Assembly (NCBI GenBank): GCA_019357535.2
Contig: CP079955.1
Location: 806,001 to 870,000, forward strand
Origin: Macrococcus sp. 19Msa1099
GTDB taxonomy: Bacteria; Bacillota; Bacilli; Staphylococcales; Staphylococcaceae
Direction of reading: 5' to 3'
Length of the DNA stretch: 64,000 nt
In this document: piece after piece, positions 44,246 through 52,290 of the stretch
Layout of the letters: each line of letters starts with the position of its first letter
Position numbering within the stretch: position 1 is the first letter of the stretch
Program-made: the position numbers and the translations under genes
The notes under the pieces: generated by a model
The model's database searches: none
The model's input: the letters and a program-made list of their open reading frames with translations, nothing else
Told to the model about the DNA's origin: nothing

Positions 44246-46216
44246 ATGCTCGGTACGATCGTTAGTGAACGTTATAAGCTTCTAAAGTATATTGGCGGAG
44301 GCGGCATGAGTAGCGTGTATCTTGCTCAAGACATTATCCTGAATCAGAGGGTTGCGGTTAAGATAATTAATATTCCTCACGTTGATGTTGAACGTGCTGT
44401 TCAAAGATTTCAGAGGGAAGTTCAAAACGCTACGACATTGTCTCATCCAAATATTGTTAAAGTGCTTGATGTAGATGAAGATGAGCGACACTATTATTTA
44501 GTCATGGAATACGTAGAAGGTCCAACCCTCCATGAATATATACAGCAGCATGGCCCATTATCACCTGAAGAAGCTGTATTTTTTACTAAACAGATTTTGA
44601 GAGGGATTGAACATGCTCATTCATACCGTATTGTGCATCGTGATATTAAACCGCAAAATATATTGATGACAGACAATAAAGAGCTTAAGATTTCCGATTT
44701 TGGGATCGCACGTGCACTGAGTGAGACAGCGATGACTCAGACAAATCATATTATGGGGAGCGTCCATTATCTCTCTCCAGAACAAGCAAAAGGAATCAGG
44801 ACCGATGAGTCAAGCGATATCTACTCCATAGGTATCGTGCTATTTGAAATGCTTACTGGGCATCCCCCCTTTGAAGGGGAGTCCGCAGTTGGTATCGCGA
44901 TTAAACATATCCAGGAGACGATTCCTTCGATTCGTGAGGAAAATAGCGCTATACCCCAAAGCCTTGAAAATGTAGTCAATAAAGCAACGATGAAAGATAA
45001 GCTCAGAAGGTATCGAACGACTCAGGAGATGTATGAAGACGTAACAACTGCGCTTGATGCTAGCAGAACTAAAGAAGATAAAGTAGCAGAGATAGACGAT
45101 AAGACAAAGATGATTCCTGTTGTTAAAGACAGTAGGACTGAGACCCCATCCGTTAAGGAAAGTTCGATTCATAAGGAGCAATACGTTGAGAAACCAGCAA
45201 ATAAAAAGCGGTGGCTTTTATGGCTTGTTCCATTGATCCTTATGTTTACCTTAAGTACCGTTGTATATGCGGCTCTATTCAAAGTATATAAAGTAACGGT
45301 CCCTGAACTAAATGGAAAATCTTTAACACAGGCAACTCAAATTTTAGACGATAATAATTTGAGAAAAGGCGAGGTCAGCTACACGTTTACAAATGAAGAC
45401 GAAAAAAATCAAGTTGTTGATACAAAGCCACTTGCCGGTAATAAGATAGATGCACATTCGAAAGTAGATTTAAAAATCTCAAAAGGGGCTAAAACTTTCA
45501 CTATTGGTGACTACGTCGGGGAAAATATTAAAGATGTAAAGAAAGAACTGGAAAAACAGCAGCTTAAGCGCATTAAACTGAAAGAAACCTTTGACATGGC
45601 TTCCTCCGGAGAGATTCTGAAACAAAGTGTAACTGCTGGTACTAAAGTTATTCCTGAGGATACAGAGATAGTTCTGACAGTTTCTAAAGGTACAGAACAA
45701 GTATATGTTCCTGATTTTACGGGGCAGTCCTACGATATTGCAAAAAAGGAACTAGAAGCGCTCGGTTTTATTGTCAATGTGGCGCAAAGTACAACTTCTG
45801 AATCGATACCAAAGGGCAGAATTATTTCTCAGGATATACGTAATATAAATTATCAATACGGCTCAATCATCAATTTCGTTATATCTAAAGGTAAGGAAAG
45901 TTCTTCCGAGGACAAGGCATCATCAGAAAAACCAAAAGAAAAGAACGATACGAGCGCTTCCAATTATGACAAATCATATTTTGGAACATTTACGATTCCA
46001 TACCGAGGAGAAGGTTCTAAGCAGAAAGTTGAAATCTTTATTCAGGATAAAGATAATGACATAGATAAAGTGTATGAATCATATAAGACGACAGAGAGCA
46101 CGACAAAGAATTTTAATCTCACAATAGGTAAGGATAAAGAGGGAATCATCCTCGTAAAAGTTGATGGTAAGACGTATATGAATGAACACATCAATTATAA
46201 TGAACTCGGTAATTAA
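44246..46216 (+). CDS. pknB: PASTA-domain serine/threonine protein kinase
   Basis: PknB/Stk1 (656 aa) senses muropeptides or lipid II and regulates cell-wall homeostasis. The N-terminal Hanks kinase has IGGGGMSSVY (P-loop), AVKII, HRDIKPQNIL and DFGIA. One membrane helix lies at about residues 325-345. Three extracellular PASTA repeats follow (about 350-415, 416-483, 484-550), then a Ser/Lys-rich linker and a small C-terminal domain of about 95 residues. Length is close to the S. aureus enzyme. Paired with stp upstream. Confidence 0.95.
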   Translation: MLGTIVSERYKLLKYIGGGGMSSVYLAQDIILNQRVAVKIINIPHVDVERAVQRFQREVQNATTLSHPNIVKVLDVDEDERHYYLVMEYVEGPTLHEYIQQHGPLSPEEAVFFTKQILRGIEHAHSYRIVHRDIKPQNILMTDNKELKISDFGIARALSETAMTQTNHIMGSVHYLSPEQAKGIRTDESSDIYSIGIVLFEMLTGHPPFEGESAVGIAIKHIQETIPSIREENSAIPQSLENVVNKATMKDKLRRYRTTQEMYEDVTTALDASRTKEDKVAEIDDKTKMIPVVKDSRTETPSVKESSIHKEQYVEKPANKKRWLLWLVPLILMFTLSTVVYAALFKVYKVTVPELNGKSLTQATQILDDNNLRKGEVSYTFTNEDEKNQVVDTKPLAGNKIDAHSKVDLKISKGAKTFTIGDYVGENIKDVKKELEKQQLKRIKLKETFDMASSGEILKQSVTAGTKVIPEDTEIVLTVSKGTEQVYVPDFTGQSYDIAKKELEALGFIVNVAQSTTSESIPKGRIISQDIRNINYQYGSIINFVISKGKESSSEDKASSEKPKEKNDTSASNYDKSYFGTFTIPYRGEGSKQKVEIFIQDKDNDIDKVYESYKTTESTTKNFNLTIGKDKEGIILVKVDGKTYMNEHINYNELGN

Positions 46217-46245
46217 CTGGATGCAGGTGCATCCAGTTTTTTTCT
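46215..46245 (+). terminator. Terminator after pknB
   Basis: A 10-bp stem AACTGGATGC / GCATCCAGTT with an AGGT loop and a run of T residues. Confidence 0.9.
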
Positions 46246-46287
46246 TTTGCTTTTCAATGTATAATAACTATAAAAGGGGGAGTGTCT

Positions 46288-47157
46288 ATGAAATATCATC
46301 ATATTTTTAAAGCTGTATCAGAAAAAATTAGTGAGGTATTACATATACATGATGAAGCAACGAAAGAGCTCTATACGACGATTGTGAAGCAGCTAGCTCC
46401 TGGTAACGATTTTACCTTCGCTGAAATTATGAAAGAATATCTTGCAGAATATCAGCAGAAAAGTTTTAAGTTTTATCAACATCAACGTCATAGCGGATTC
46501 GTAGTAAATAGAATAGACGAGGGACTTGAAGTGATTGAAGTGAATGAGGATACACGATTTGTAACCGGGGATATTATTACACATTTAAGCGGTGATGCTG
46601 TTGATGTATTGAGTGACCGTTACCGCAAGCAGCTCTTTCATGATACGTTCCATAAACAAGAATGGGCACCCCTAATCATGAAGCAGCACGATGCAGAGAT
46701 AAGGAGAGGAAGTGAGCATTATCACTTCACATTAAATAGCTATGCGTTACCTGAACCTCAAGTTCTTATCCGAGATACATATCAGCAGATTACTATCTAT
46801 GCACCGGATCAACTTGTGAATATTCAAGAAACTATCATTAAAGATACTCCAATTATACTAGACTTAAGATACACAAAGGGGATACAGCAACTATATGATA
46901 TCCAGCCGGAAATCATATTGATCAGCAGACATACTGAAGGAAGTGCTGAAGCCTTTGCCTCTAACAGTGATGCATTAAAAGTAGGTGAAGAGACTTTTGG
47001 TGCATTAAGTGAGTATGAAACACTTGAATTAGGACCATATACTTTTGAATATGGTATAACCGGTGAAAGAACAGCATATCCGGATGTAGAAATTGATAAT
47101 GAAGCTGCACAAGATAAGATTTTAGAATATGCAGTGAATCATGTTAGAAACATCTAA
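46288..47157 (+). CDS. S41 peptidase-like protein lacking the catalytic lysine
   Basis: A 289-residue protein that resembles a compact S41/C-terminal processing protease without signal peptide. A PDZ-like segment spans about residues 65-150 (FVTGDIITHLSG), then PIILDLRYTKG near 188-198, equivalent to the LDLRNNGGG strand. RHTEGSAEAFA (Ser219) corresponds to the nucleophile segment, and VGEETFG-AL (residues 232-240) to the segment normally reading GEKTFGKG. The general-base Lys is Ala239 here, so proteolysis is doubtful. GGGGGAG precedes ATG 46288; an in-frame GTG at 46282 is too close to the RBS. The function is unknown. It may be co-transcribed with the P450 gene, since no terminator separates them. 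Confidence 0.65.
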   Translation: MKYHHIFKAVSEKISEVLHIHDEATKELYTTIVKQLAPGNDFTFAEIMKEYLAEYQQKSFKFYQHQRHSGFVVNRIDEGLEVIEVNEDTRFVTGDIITHLSGDAVDVLSDRYRKQLFHDTFHKQEWAPLIMKQHDAEIRRGSEHYHFTLNSYALPEPQVLIRDTYQQITIYAPDQLVNIQETIIKDTPIILDLRYTKGIQQLYDIQPEIILISRHTEGSAEAFASNSDALKVGEETFGALSEYETLELGPYTFEYGITGERTAYPDVEIDNEAAQDKILEYAVNHVRNI

Positions 47158-47205
47158 TTAAGGGTAGAGTTTACTATTGATTACATAAATATGGAGGGTA
47201 TAACA

Positions 47206-48483
47206 ATGAGTAAAAGAATTCCTAAAGATAGAGGTATTGATAATTCATTCAAGATTATGAAAGAAGGCTATGAATACGTTCCCGCACGTATGAAGAAATT
47301 CAATACGAATATTTTCGAAACGCATGTTTTAGGAGGTAAAGCTGCTGTTGTTATCAGCGGTAAAGACGCAGCTGAATTATTTTATGATAACGATAAGACA
47401 GAACGTAAAGGTACATTACCTAAACGTGTTGTAAAGACGTTGTTCGGTAAAGGTGCAATACATACTACAGCGGGTAAGACGCATATTGATCGTAAGGCGT
47501 TATTTATGTCTCTTATGACCGATGAAAACTTAGCCTACTTAAGAAAGCTTACGCGTATTTACTGGTTCCAGAACATTGAGCATATGCAATATAAACAAAA
47601 AGTAAATGTCTATGAAGAAGCAACTGAACTGCTTACTAAAGTTGGACTACGCTGGGCAGGTATTGCTGATAACCCTGATAATATCAAAAAGATGGCAGAT
47701 GACATGAATAAGATGATTGATTCATTCAGTGCGATTGGTTCATTATATGGCGGCTATCGTGAAGCGAAAAAAGCACGTGCACGTGTCGAGCAATTTCTGG
47801 AGGATCAAATTAGAGCTGTGCGTAAAGGAAAGATTCATCCGGAAAAAGGAACTGCCTTATATGAATTTAGTCACTGGGAAGATATGAACGGTAAACCAAT
47901 GGACGCAAGACTTTGCGCGGTTGACTTGATGAATGTCATACGTCCGCTTGTCGCAATCAATAAGTTTGTGAGCTTTGGTGTGCTAGCGTTGCACGAGTTT
48001 CCTGGAGAACGTGTTCGTGTTGCATTAAACGAAGAGGATTATGCATATAAATTCGTGCAGGAAGTAAGAAGATATTATCCGTTCGTTCCATTCCTGCCAG
48101 GTAAAGCGAAAGAAAATATTACATTTGATGGTTACAAGATTAAAAAAGATACGATGATGCTCCTGGATATCTATGGTACATTACATCGAGACGATTTATT
48201 CAGTGAACCTGAAAGATTTAATCCTTACCGCTTTGAGAACTGGGACGGAAGCCCATTTGATCTGATCCCTCAAGGCGGAGGAGATTATTACACAAATCAC
48301 CGCTGTGCAGGTGAATGGATGACGATCATCATTATGGAGGAAACAATGAAATTCTTTGCAAATGAAATCTCTTATGATGTACCACCTCAAGACTTTACAG
48401 TGGATACGACAAAGTTTCCTGGTAAAGTGGCTTCTGGAATGGATATTGAAAATATAAGGGTGAATATCGACCGTACAAAATAA
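47206..48483 (+). CDS. oleT: CYP152-family fatty-acid peroxygenase/decarboxylase (OleT-like P450)
   Basis: A 425-residue cytochrome P450 of the CYP152 family, which uses H2O2 with free fatty acids. Heme-ligand Cys366 is in TNHRCAGEW. Arg245 in IRPLVAINK is the residue that binds the substrate carboxylate. The distal region GKGAIHTTAGK has His86, with Phe80 just before, matching His85/Phe79 of Jeotgalicoccus OleT; hydroxylating relatives such as Bacillus CYP152A1 have Gln at the His position. This predicts decarboxylation to terminal alkenes alongside some hydroxylation. A homologue from Macrococcus caseolyticus has been described as alkene-producing. GGAGGG selects ATG 47206. Product specificity is inferred. 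Confidence 0.9.
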   Translation: MSKRIPKDRGIDNSFKIMKEGYEYVPARMKKFNTNIFETHVLGGKAAVVISGKDAAELFYDNDKTERKGTLPKRVVKTLFGKGAIHTTAGKTHIDRKALFMSLMTDENLAYLRKLTRIYWFQNIEHMQYKQKVNVYEEATELLTKVGLRWAGIADNPDNIKKMADDMNKMIDSFSAIGSLYGGYREAKKARARVEQFLEDQIRAVRKGKIHPEKGTALYEFSHWEDMNGKPMDARLCAVDLMNVIRPLVAINKFVSFGVLALHEFPGERVRVALNEEDYAYKFVQEVRRYYPFVPFLPGKAKENITFDGYKIKKDTMMLLDIYGTLHRDDLFSEPERFNPYRFENWDGSPFDLIPQGGGDYYTNHRCAGEWMTIIIMEETMKFFANEISYDVPPQDFTVDTTKFPGKVASGMDIENIRVNIDRTK

Positions 48484-48517
48484 AATGACTGAGGCGCACG
48501 CCTCAGTCATTTTATTT
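48482..48517. terminator. Bidirectional terminator, oleT / rhodanese gene
   Basis: AAAATGACTGAGGC (48482-48495) pairs with GCCTCAGTCATTTT (48500-48513) around a GCAC loop. It serves two convergent genes. Confidence 0.87.
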
Positions 48518-48811
48518 TGTGATTTCACCTTGCCAGTCATCCATCCCTTGGTCGACTACTGTAATGTTTAAATTCTCATTATCGAGATATTCAGCAGCCT
48601 GAAGCGCACGTCCTCCACGCTTACAGATGATGATGTATTCATCTTCATCATTAAATGAATCGACTGAAGCAGGAATTGTATCCAGTGGGATATTCTTTGC
48701 ACCTTTAATATGCCCTTCATTATATTCTTCTGGTGTTCTTACATCAATAATATGTGCTTCTGTACCAATCTGTAACGCATCTTGTAACGCATCTATTGTA
48801 ATATGTTTCAT
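48512..48811 (-). CDS. Rhodanese-domain protein
   Basis: A 99-residue single-domain rhodanese. The active-site Cys63 is in IICKRGGRA, and IIDVRTPEEYNEGHIKGAKNIP gives the conserved CH2 motif. Such proteins transfer sulfane sulfur or act in redox and persulfide handling; the substrate cannot be read from sequence. An AGGAGG site lies before the ATG on the minus strand. It is alone, convergent with oleT and divergent from the 48881 gene. Confidence 0.9.
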   Translation of the reverse strand: MKHITIDALQDALQIGTEAHIIDVRTPEEYNEGHIKGAKNIPLDTIPASVDSFNDEDEYIIICKRGGRALQAAEYLDNENLNITVVDQGMDDWQGEITK

Positions 48812-48880
48812 ATTATTTTCCTCCTTTTTTGTTTATCATACACTGTTTAGGCTAAAATTAAAAATATAACAAAAGAGGTG

Positions 48881-49174
48881 ATGAAGATAATATTATTTAC
48901 GAATCCATTGGACAGGGTGCAGGAATTTATTGCAGATAAAGAAGCACAGTTACATCATATGATTGATATGCTCACGACGATGATTCTATTAGGTTTTGGA
49001 TCTATTCTGGTTATTTTAGGATTTACTTTATATTTGCTTTACAAAATATACAGACAGACGAGTAAGCATTATGTCGATCGAATTAAAGCTGAGGTTGAAA
49101 AAGAGCTCATTCAAAAGTATAACCTTGAGCTTAAAGAGGAATATAAATCATACTTACAAAAAAGAGTTGACTGA
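48881..49174 (+). CDS. Small single-pass membrane protein with coiled-coil tail
   Basis: A protein of about 97 residues that I do not recognise. One strong membrane helix (about residues 34-56) is flanked by an N-terminal amphipathic stretch and a highly charged C-terminal helix (about residues 60-97, KAEVEKELIQKYNLELKEEYK). The start is uncertain: GAGGTGAT (48875-48882) overlaps both the GTG 48878 and ATG 48881 codons, so translation may begin at a rarer codon just downstream. It lies upstream of rsgA and ends at a small hairpin. Confidence 0.6.
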   Translation: MKIILFTNPLDRVQEFIADKEAQLHHMIDMLTTMILLGFGSILVILGFTLYLLYKIYRQTSKHYVDRIKAEVEKELIQKYNLELKEEYKSYLQKRVD

Positions 49175-49204
49175 CCACTTCGAATTCTAGAAGTGGTTTT
49201 ATAT
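49174..49204 (+). terminator. Terminator before rsgA
   Basis: ACCACTTC (49174-49181) pairs with GAAGTGGT (49190-49197), followed by a short T tract. Confidence 0.75.
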
Positions 49205-49253
49205 ATATTCACAGCTAAGAGAATGTTATAATTTAAGTGAATATTAAGAAGAG

Positions 49254-50129
49254 GTGATATGTATTAAAGGTCAGATTATAAAAGCATTAAGTGGTTTCTA
49301 TTATGTAAAAAGTGAGGCGAAAATATATCAGTGCCGTGCGAGAGGTAATTTTAGAAAACGCGGTATTTCTCCGTTAGTAGGTGATTTTGTAGAATTTCAA
49401 GTTGAAAATGAGACGGACGGCTATATCTTGTCTATTGATGAAAGGAACAACAGTATGGTACGTCCACCTGTAGCAAACATTGATCGCGTAATCGTGGTTC
49501 TAAGTGCAAAAGAACCTGAATTCAGCTTGAATTTACTGGACAAGTTTCTCGTTAAAGTCGAATCTTATGGCATTGAACCTGTAATTCTTGTGACAAAGAA
49601 AGACCTGATTAATAAAGAAGAGGCATTATTTATTGAACGTGCACTAAACCAGTATGAATCTATCGGATATGAAACTTATTTTGTGACCAATTTGAATGAA
49701 CAGTCTTATGACGCACTCGTTCAAGGAATCACTGTGCTGGCAGGCCAATCAGGTGTGGGTAAGTCTTCGTTTATCAATAGCCTCATTCCTGATGCTAATT
49801 TAAATACCGGTGTCATCAGTAACGCTTTAAATCGTGGTAAACATACGACAAGGCATGTCGAACTAATACCACTACAAAATGGTTATATTGCAGATACACC
49901 AGGGTTTAGTTCTCTTGAACTTGATAACATTGATAAGTATGAACTTAAAAATATGTTCCCGGATTTTGTTAAGCTTTCGCCTCAATGTAAGTTTAGAGAA
50001 TGCCTGCATCTTAATGAACCGAAATGCGCGATAAAGACAGCGCTGGCAACAGGTGAAATACTGCAATCAAGGTATGATCATTATTTACAGATGATGTCTG
50101 AAATTGAGAATAGAAAGGTGAGATATTAA
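49254..50129 (+). CDS. rsgA: Ribosome small-subunit GTPase RsgA
   Basis: RsgA (about 288-291 aa) is a circularly permuted GTPase that checks late 30S maturation. The OB-fold N-terminus (KGQIIKALSGFYYV) is followed by the permuted G motifs: TKKD (G4), GQSGVGKSSFIN (G1) and DTPGFSS (G3). The C-terminal zinc site has Cys residues around CKFRECLHLNEPKC. The start codon is unclear: GTG 49254 lies inside the Shine-Dalgarno sequence GAGGTGAT (49251-49258), while ATT 49263 is ideally spaced and gives MKGQIIK, the expected N-terminus. The stop overlaps rpe. Confidence 0.93.
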   Translation: MICIKGQIIKALSGFYYVKSEAKIYQCRARGNFRKRGISPLVGDFVEFQVENETDGYILSIDERNNSMVRPPVANIDRVIVVLSAKEPEFSLNLLDKFLVKVESYGIEPVILVTKKDLINKEEALFIERALNQYESIGYETYFVTNLNEQSYDALVQGITVLAGQSGVGKSSFINSLIPDANLNTGVISNALNRGKHTTRHVELIPLQNGYIADTPGFSSLELDNIDKYELKNMFPDFVKLSPQCKFRECLHLNEPKCAIKTALATGEILQSRYDHYLQMMSEIENRKVRY

Positions 50130-50779
50130 TGAAAGTAGCTCCAAGCTTGTTGTCCTGTAATTTTCTTGAATTGAAAGAGGAAATAGCTGACCTCCATGCA
50201 GCAGGTGCAGATTACCTTCATTTTGATGTGATGGATGGCCAATTTGTTCCGAACATTTCTTTTGCTTTTCCAGTATTACAGCAAATTAGAAGTATAACAG
50301 ATCTGACGATTGATACACATTTGATGATACAAGATCCGGAACGGTATATTCAAGCATTTGCTGATGCAGGCAGTGATATTATCACTGTGCATGTAGAATC
50401 TACGAAGCATATTCATAGAGCGTTGCAGATGATTCGAAATGCTGGCAAGAAATCAGGGATTACACTTAATCCAGGAACGCCGGTCGAATCGATTATCCCG
50501 GTTCTTGATATGGTTGATCTTGTTCTCGTTATGACAGTTAATCCAGGTTTCGGTGGTCAGTCATTTATCAAGAGTAGTGTTGATAAGATTCGTTCCTTAA
50601 ATGAATATCGAAATAAGCATGGACTTTCATATGAAATAGAAGTTGATGGCGGTGTCAATGAAGATACAGCACTTTTATGTAAAGCAGCCGGTGCTGATGT
50701 GCTTGTAGCAGGTTCTTATTTCTTTAAGCATGATGATTATAAAGTACCAGTAAAGATATTGAAAGGAGAAGTAGGATGA
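50129..50779 (+). CDS. rpe: Ribulose-phosphate 3-epimerase
   Basis: Rpe (216 aa) interconverts ribulose-5-phosphate and xylulose-5-phosphate in the pentose phosphate pathway. APSLLSCNF opens the barrel, HFDVMDGQFVPN and DTHLMI hold metal ligands, and VNPGFGGQSF and EVDGG complete the active site. Coupled to rsgA (TAATG) and to thiN (4-bp overlap). Confidence 0.96.
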   Translation: MKVAPSLLSCNFLELKEEIADLHAAGADYLHFDVMDGQFVPNISFAFPVLQQIRSITDLTIDTHLMIQDPERYIQAFADAGSDIITVHVESTKHIHRALQMIRNAGKKSGITLNPGTPVESIIPVLDMVDLVLVMTVNPGFGGQSFIKSSVDKIRSLNEYRNKHGLSYEIEVDGGVNEDTALLCKAAGADVLVAGSYFFKHDDYKVPVKILKGEVG

Positions 50780-51414
50780 ATCTTCATATATTATGTACGC
50801 AGCTGGAAGTAGATGAATCGATATTTGAGATGTATGGAAGTGATGACTGGATAGGTGTGGATTATGGTGCGTTGATGCTGATTGATCATAACATTCGACC
50901 AATCGCAGCATTTGGAGATTTCGATTCTATTGATGAGACAGAGAAATTACGTATAGAGTCTGTTATCGATATCGACCTTCTTCCTGCTGAAAAGAATGAA
51001 ACAGACCTTGAAGTTGCAATGCAGTATGCGAAAGACTTAGAATACAACAAAGTATTTATTCATGGTGCGACGGGCGGAAGACTCGATCATTTTCTTGGAA
51101 ACCTGCAGACATTATTGCATCCAGAAATATTATTGTCGGCAAGCGAATTTCATATCGTTAATGCGTATAATACGATTCAGGTACTTACTGCAGGCACACA
51201 CATTATTGAACATGAACCTGATAAAAAGTATATATCCTTTATTCCGGTGAATGACGGAGTAACTTTGACACTTGAAGGATTTAAATATGATGCTGATCGC
51301 CTGGAAGTGAATCTTGGAATTACAAGAACGATTTCAAATGAATTTGTTGAGCGTCGTGCGCAAGTTACGGTAGAACAAGGGATGGTTTATTGTATACAAA
51401 GTACAGAGCAATAA
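50776..51414 (+). CDS. thiN: Thiamine pyrophosphokinase
   Basis: ThiN (212 aa) converts thiamine to thiamine pyrophosphate. FGDFDSID near residues 47-54 and the GATGGRLDH motif near residues 96-104 are family hallmarks. It is the last gene of rsgA-rpe-thiN. Its product is the ligand of the riboswitch that controls tenA in this window. Confidence 0.95.
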   Translation: MNLHILCTQLEVDESIFEMYGSDDWIGVDYGALMLIDHNIRPIAAFGDFDSIDETEKLRIESVIDIDLLPAEKNETDLEVAMQYAKDLEYNKVFIHGATGGRLDHFLGNLQTLLHPEILLSASEFHIVNAYNTIQVLTAGTHIIEHEPDKKYISFIPVNDGVTLTLEGFKYDADRLEVNLGITRTISNEFVERRAQVTVEQGMVYCIQSTEQ

Positions 51415-51445
51415 AAAAAGACCTTTCACACAAAGGTCTTTTTTG
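51413..51445. terminator. Bidirectional terminator, thiN / rpmB
   Basis: The stem AAAAAAAGACCTTT (51413-51426) pairs with AAAGGTCTTTTTT (51432-51444) around a CACAC loop, between convergent genes. Confidence 0.9.
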
Positions 51446-51460
51446 TATCTATATATTCAA

Positions 51461-51649
51461 TTAAACGCGAGTCACTTTACCTGATTTTAATGCACGAGCT
51501 GAAACCCATACACGTTTAGGCTTACCATCTACTAAGATGCGGACTTTTTGTAAGTTAGCTCCGAAGCGACGTTTGCTGTAGTTCATTGCGTGAGAACGAT
51601 TGTTACCTGTTACGGCTTTACGACCTGTAACATGACATACTTTAGCCAT
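51461..51649 (-). CDS. rpmB: 50S ribosomal protein L28
   Basis: L28 (62 aa) begins [20 protein letters not shown]; conserved CHVTGRK and [20 protein letters not shown] follow. A longer in-frame start at 51685 lacks an RBS, while AAAGGAGG precedes the ATG at 51649. Length equals the staphylococcal protein. Single gene, divergent from the asp23-like gene. Confidence 0.96.
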   Translation of the reverse strand: MAKVCHVTGRKAVTGNNRSHAMNYSKRRFGANLQKVRILVDGKPKRVWVSARALKSGKVTRV

Positions 51650-51902
51650 TGTTTTTGCCTCCTTTAATAGAATATAGAGATACACTTATCTTTTACATAC
51701 CATAATAATTTAACATAATTCAATATGTAATGCAATAAATTTTTGTTTATCAGTTGTAACAATAGAGTAAAAATTACAGTAGTTACTTAAGATAATATTA
51801 TATATAATATTATTTTTACCTTTAAACAATAGATTTCTTGTAATTATGAATATTTATTGATTATAATAATATGACGAGTGTATAAACAAGGGAGGCAATG
51901 AA

Positions 51903-52277
51903 ATGACATTAGAAATAGCAAATGAATTTGGTTCAATCGATATCTCTAGCGATGTTATCGCAACGATTGCAGGTGGAGCGGCAGTTGAATGTTATGGTAT
52001 CATCGGTATGGCAAGTAAACATCAGGTTAGAGATGGTATTGCAGATATTTTAGGGCGTGACAACTATTCTAAAGGTGTTATCGTAACAAATAATAACGGT
52101 ACTTTAGATGTTGATATGTATATTATTGTTGCATATGGCACAAAAATTTCTGAAATTGCAAGTAATGTACAATCGACAGTTAAATACACTTTAGAACAAA
52201 CTTTAAACTTAACGGTTAATTCAGTAAACATATACATTCAAGGTGTACGTGTCATCAAACTGGATGATGAAGAATAG
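51903..52277 (+). CDS. Asp23/Gls24-family envelope-stress protein
   Basis: A 124-residue Asp23/Gls24 (DUF322, YloU-type) protein. [20 protein letters not shown] and [13 protein letters not shown] are the typical blocks; the protein is cytoplasmic or membrane-associated through partners. It lies directly before fakA with a 13-nt gap, as in Bacillus (yloU-yloV) and staphylococci, and is probably co-transcribed with it. GGGAGGC precedes the ATG. Confidence 0.92.
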   Translation: MTLEIANEFGSIDISSDVIATIAGGAAVECYGIIGMASKHQVRDGIADILGRDNYSKGVIVTNNNGTLDVDMYIIVAYGTKISEIASNVQSTVKYTLEQTLNLTVNSVNIYIQGVRVIKLDDEE

Positions 52278-52290
52278 GGAGGATTTCATA

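Noticed and set aside
51650-51902. Possible RNA leader or small gene between rpmB and the asp23-like gene
   Set aside because: The 253-bp gap is AT-rich with promoter-like TATAAT-type boxes but no defensible structure or ORF.
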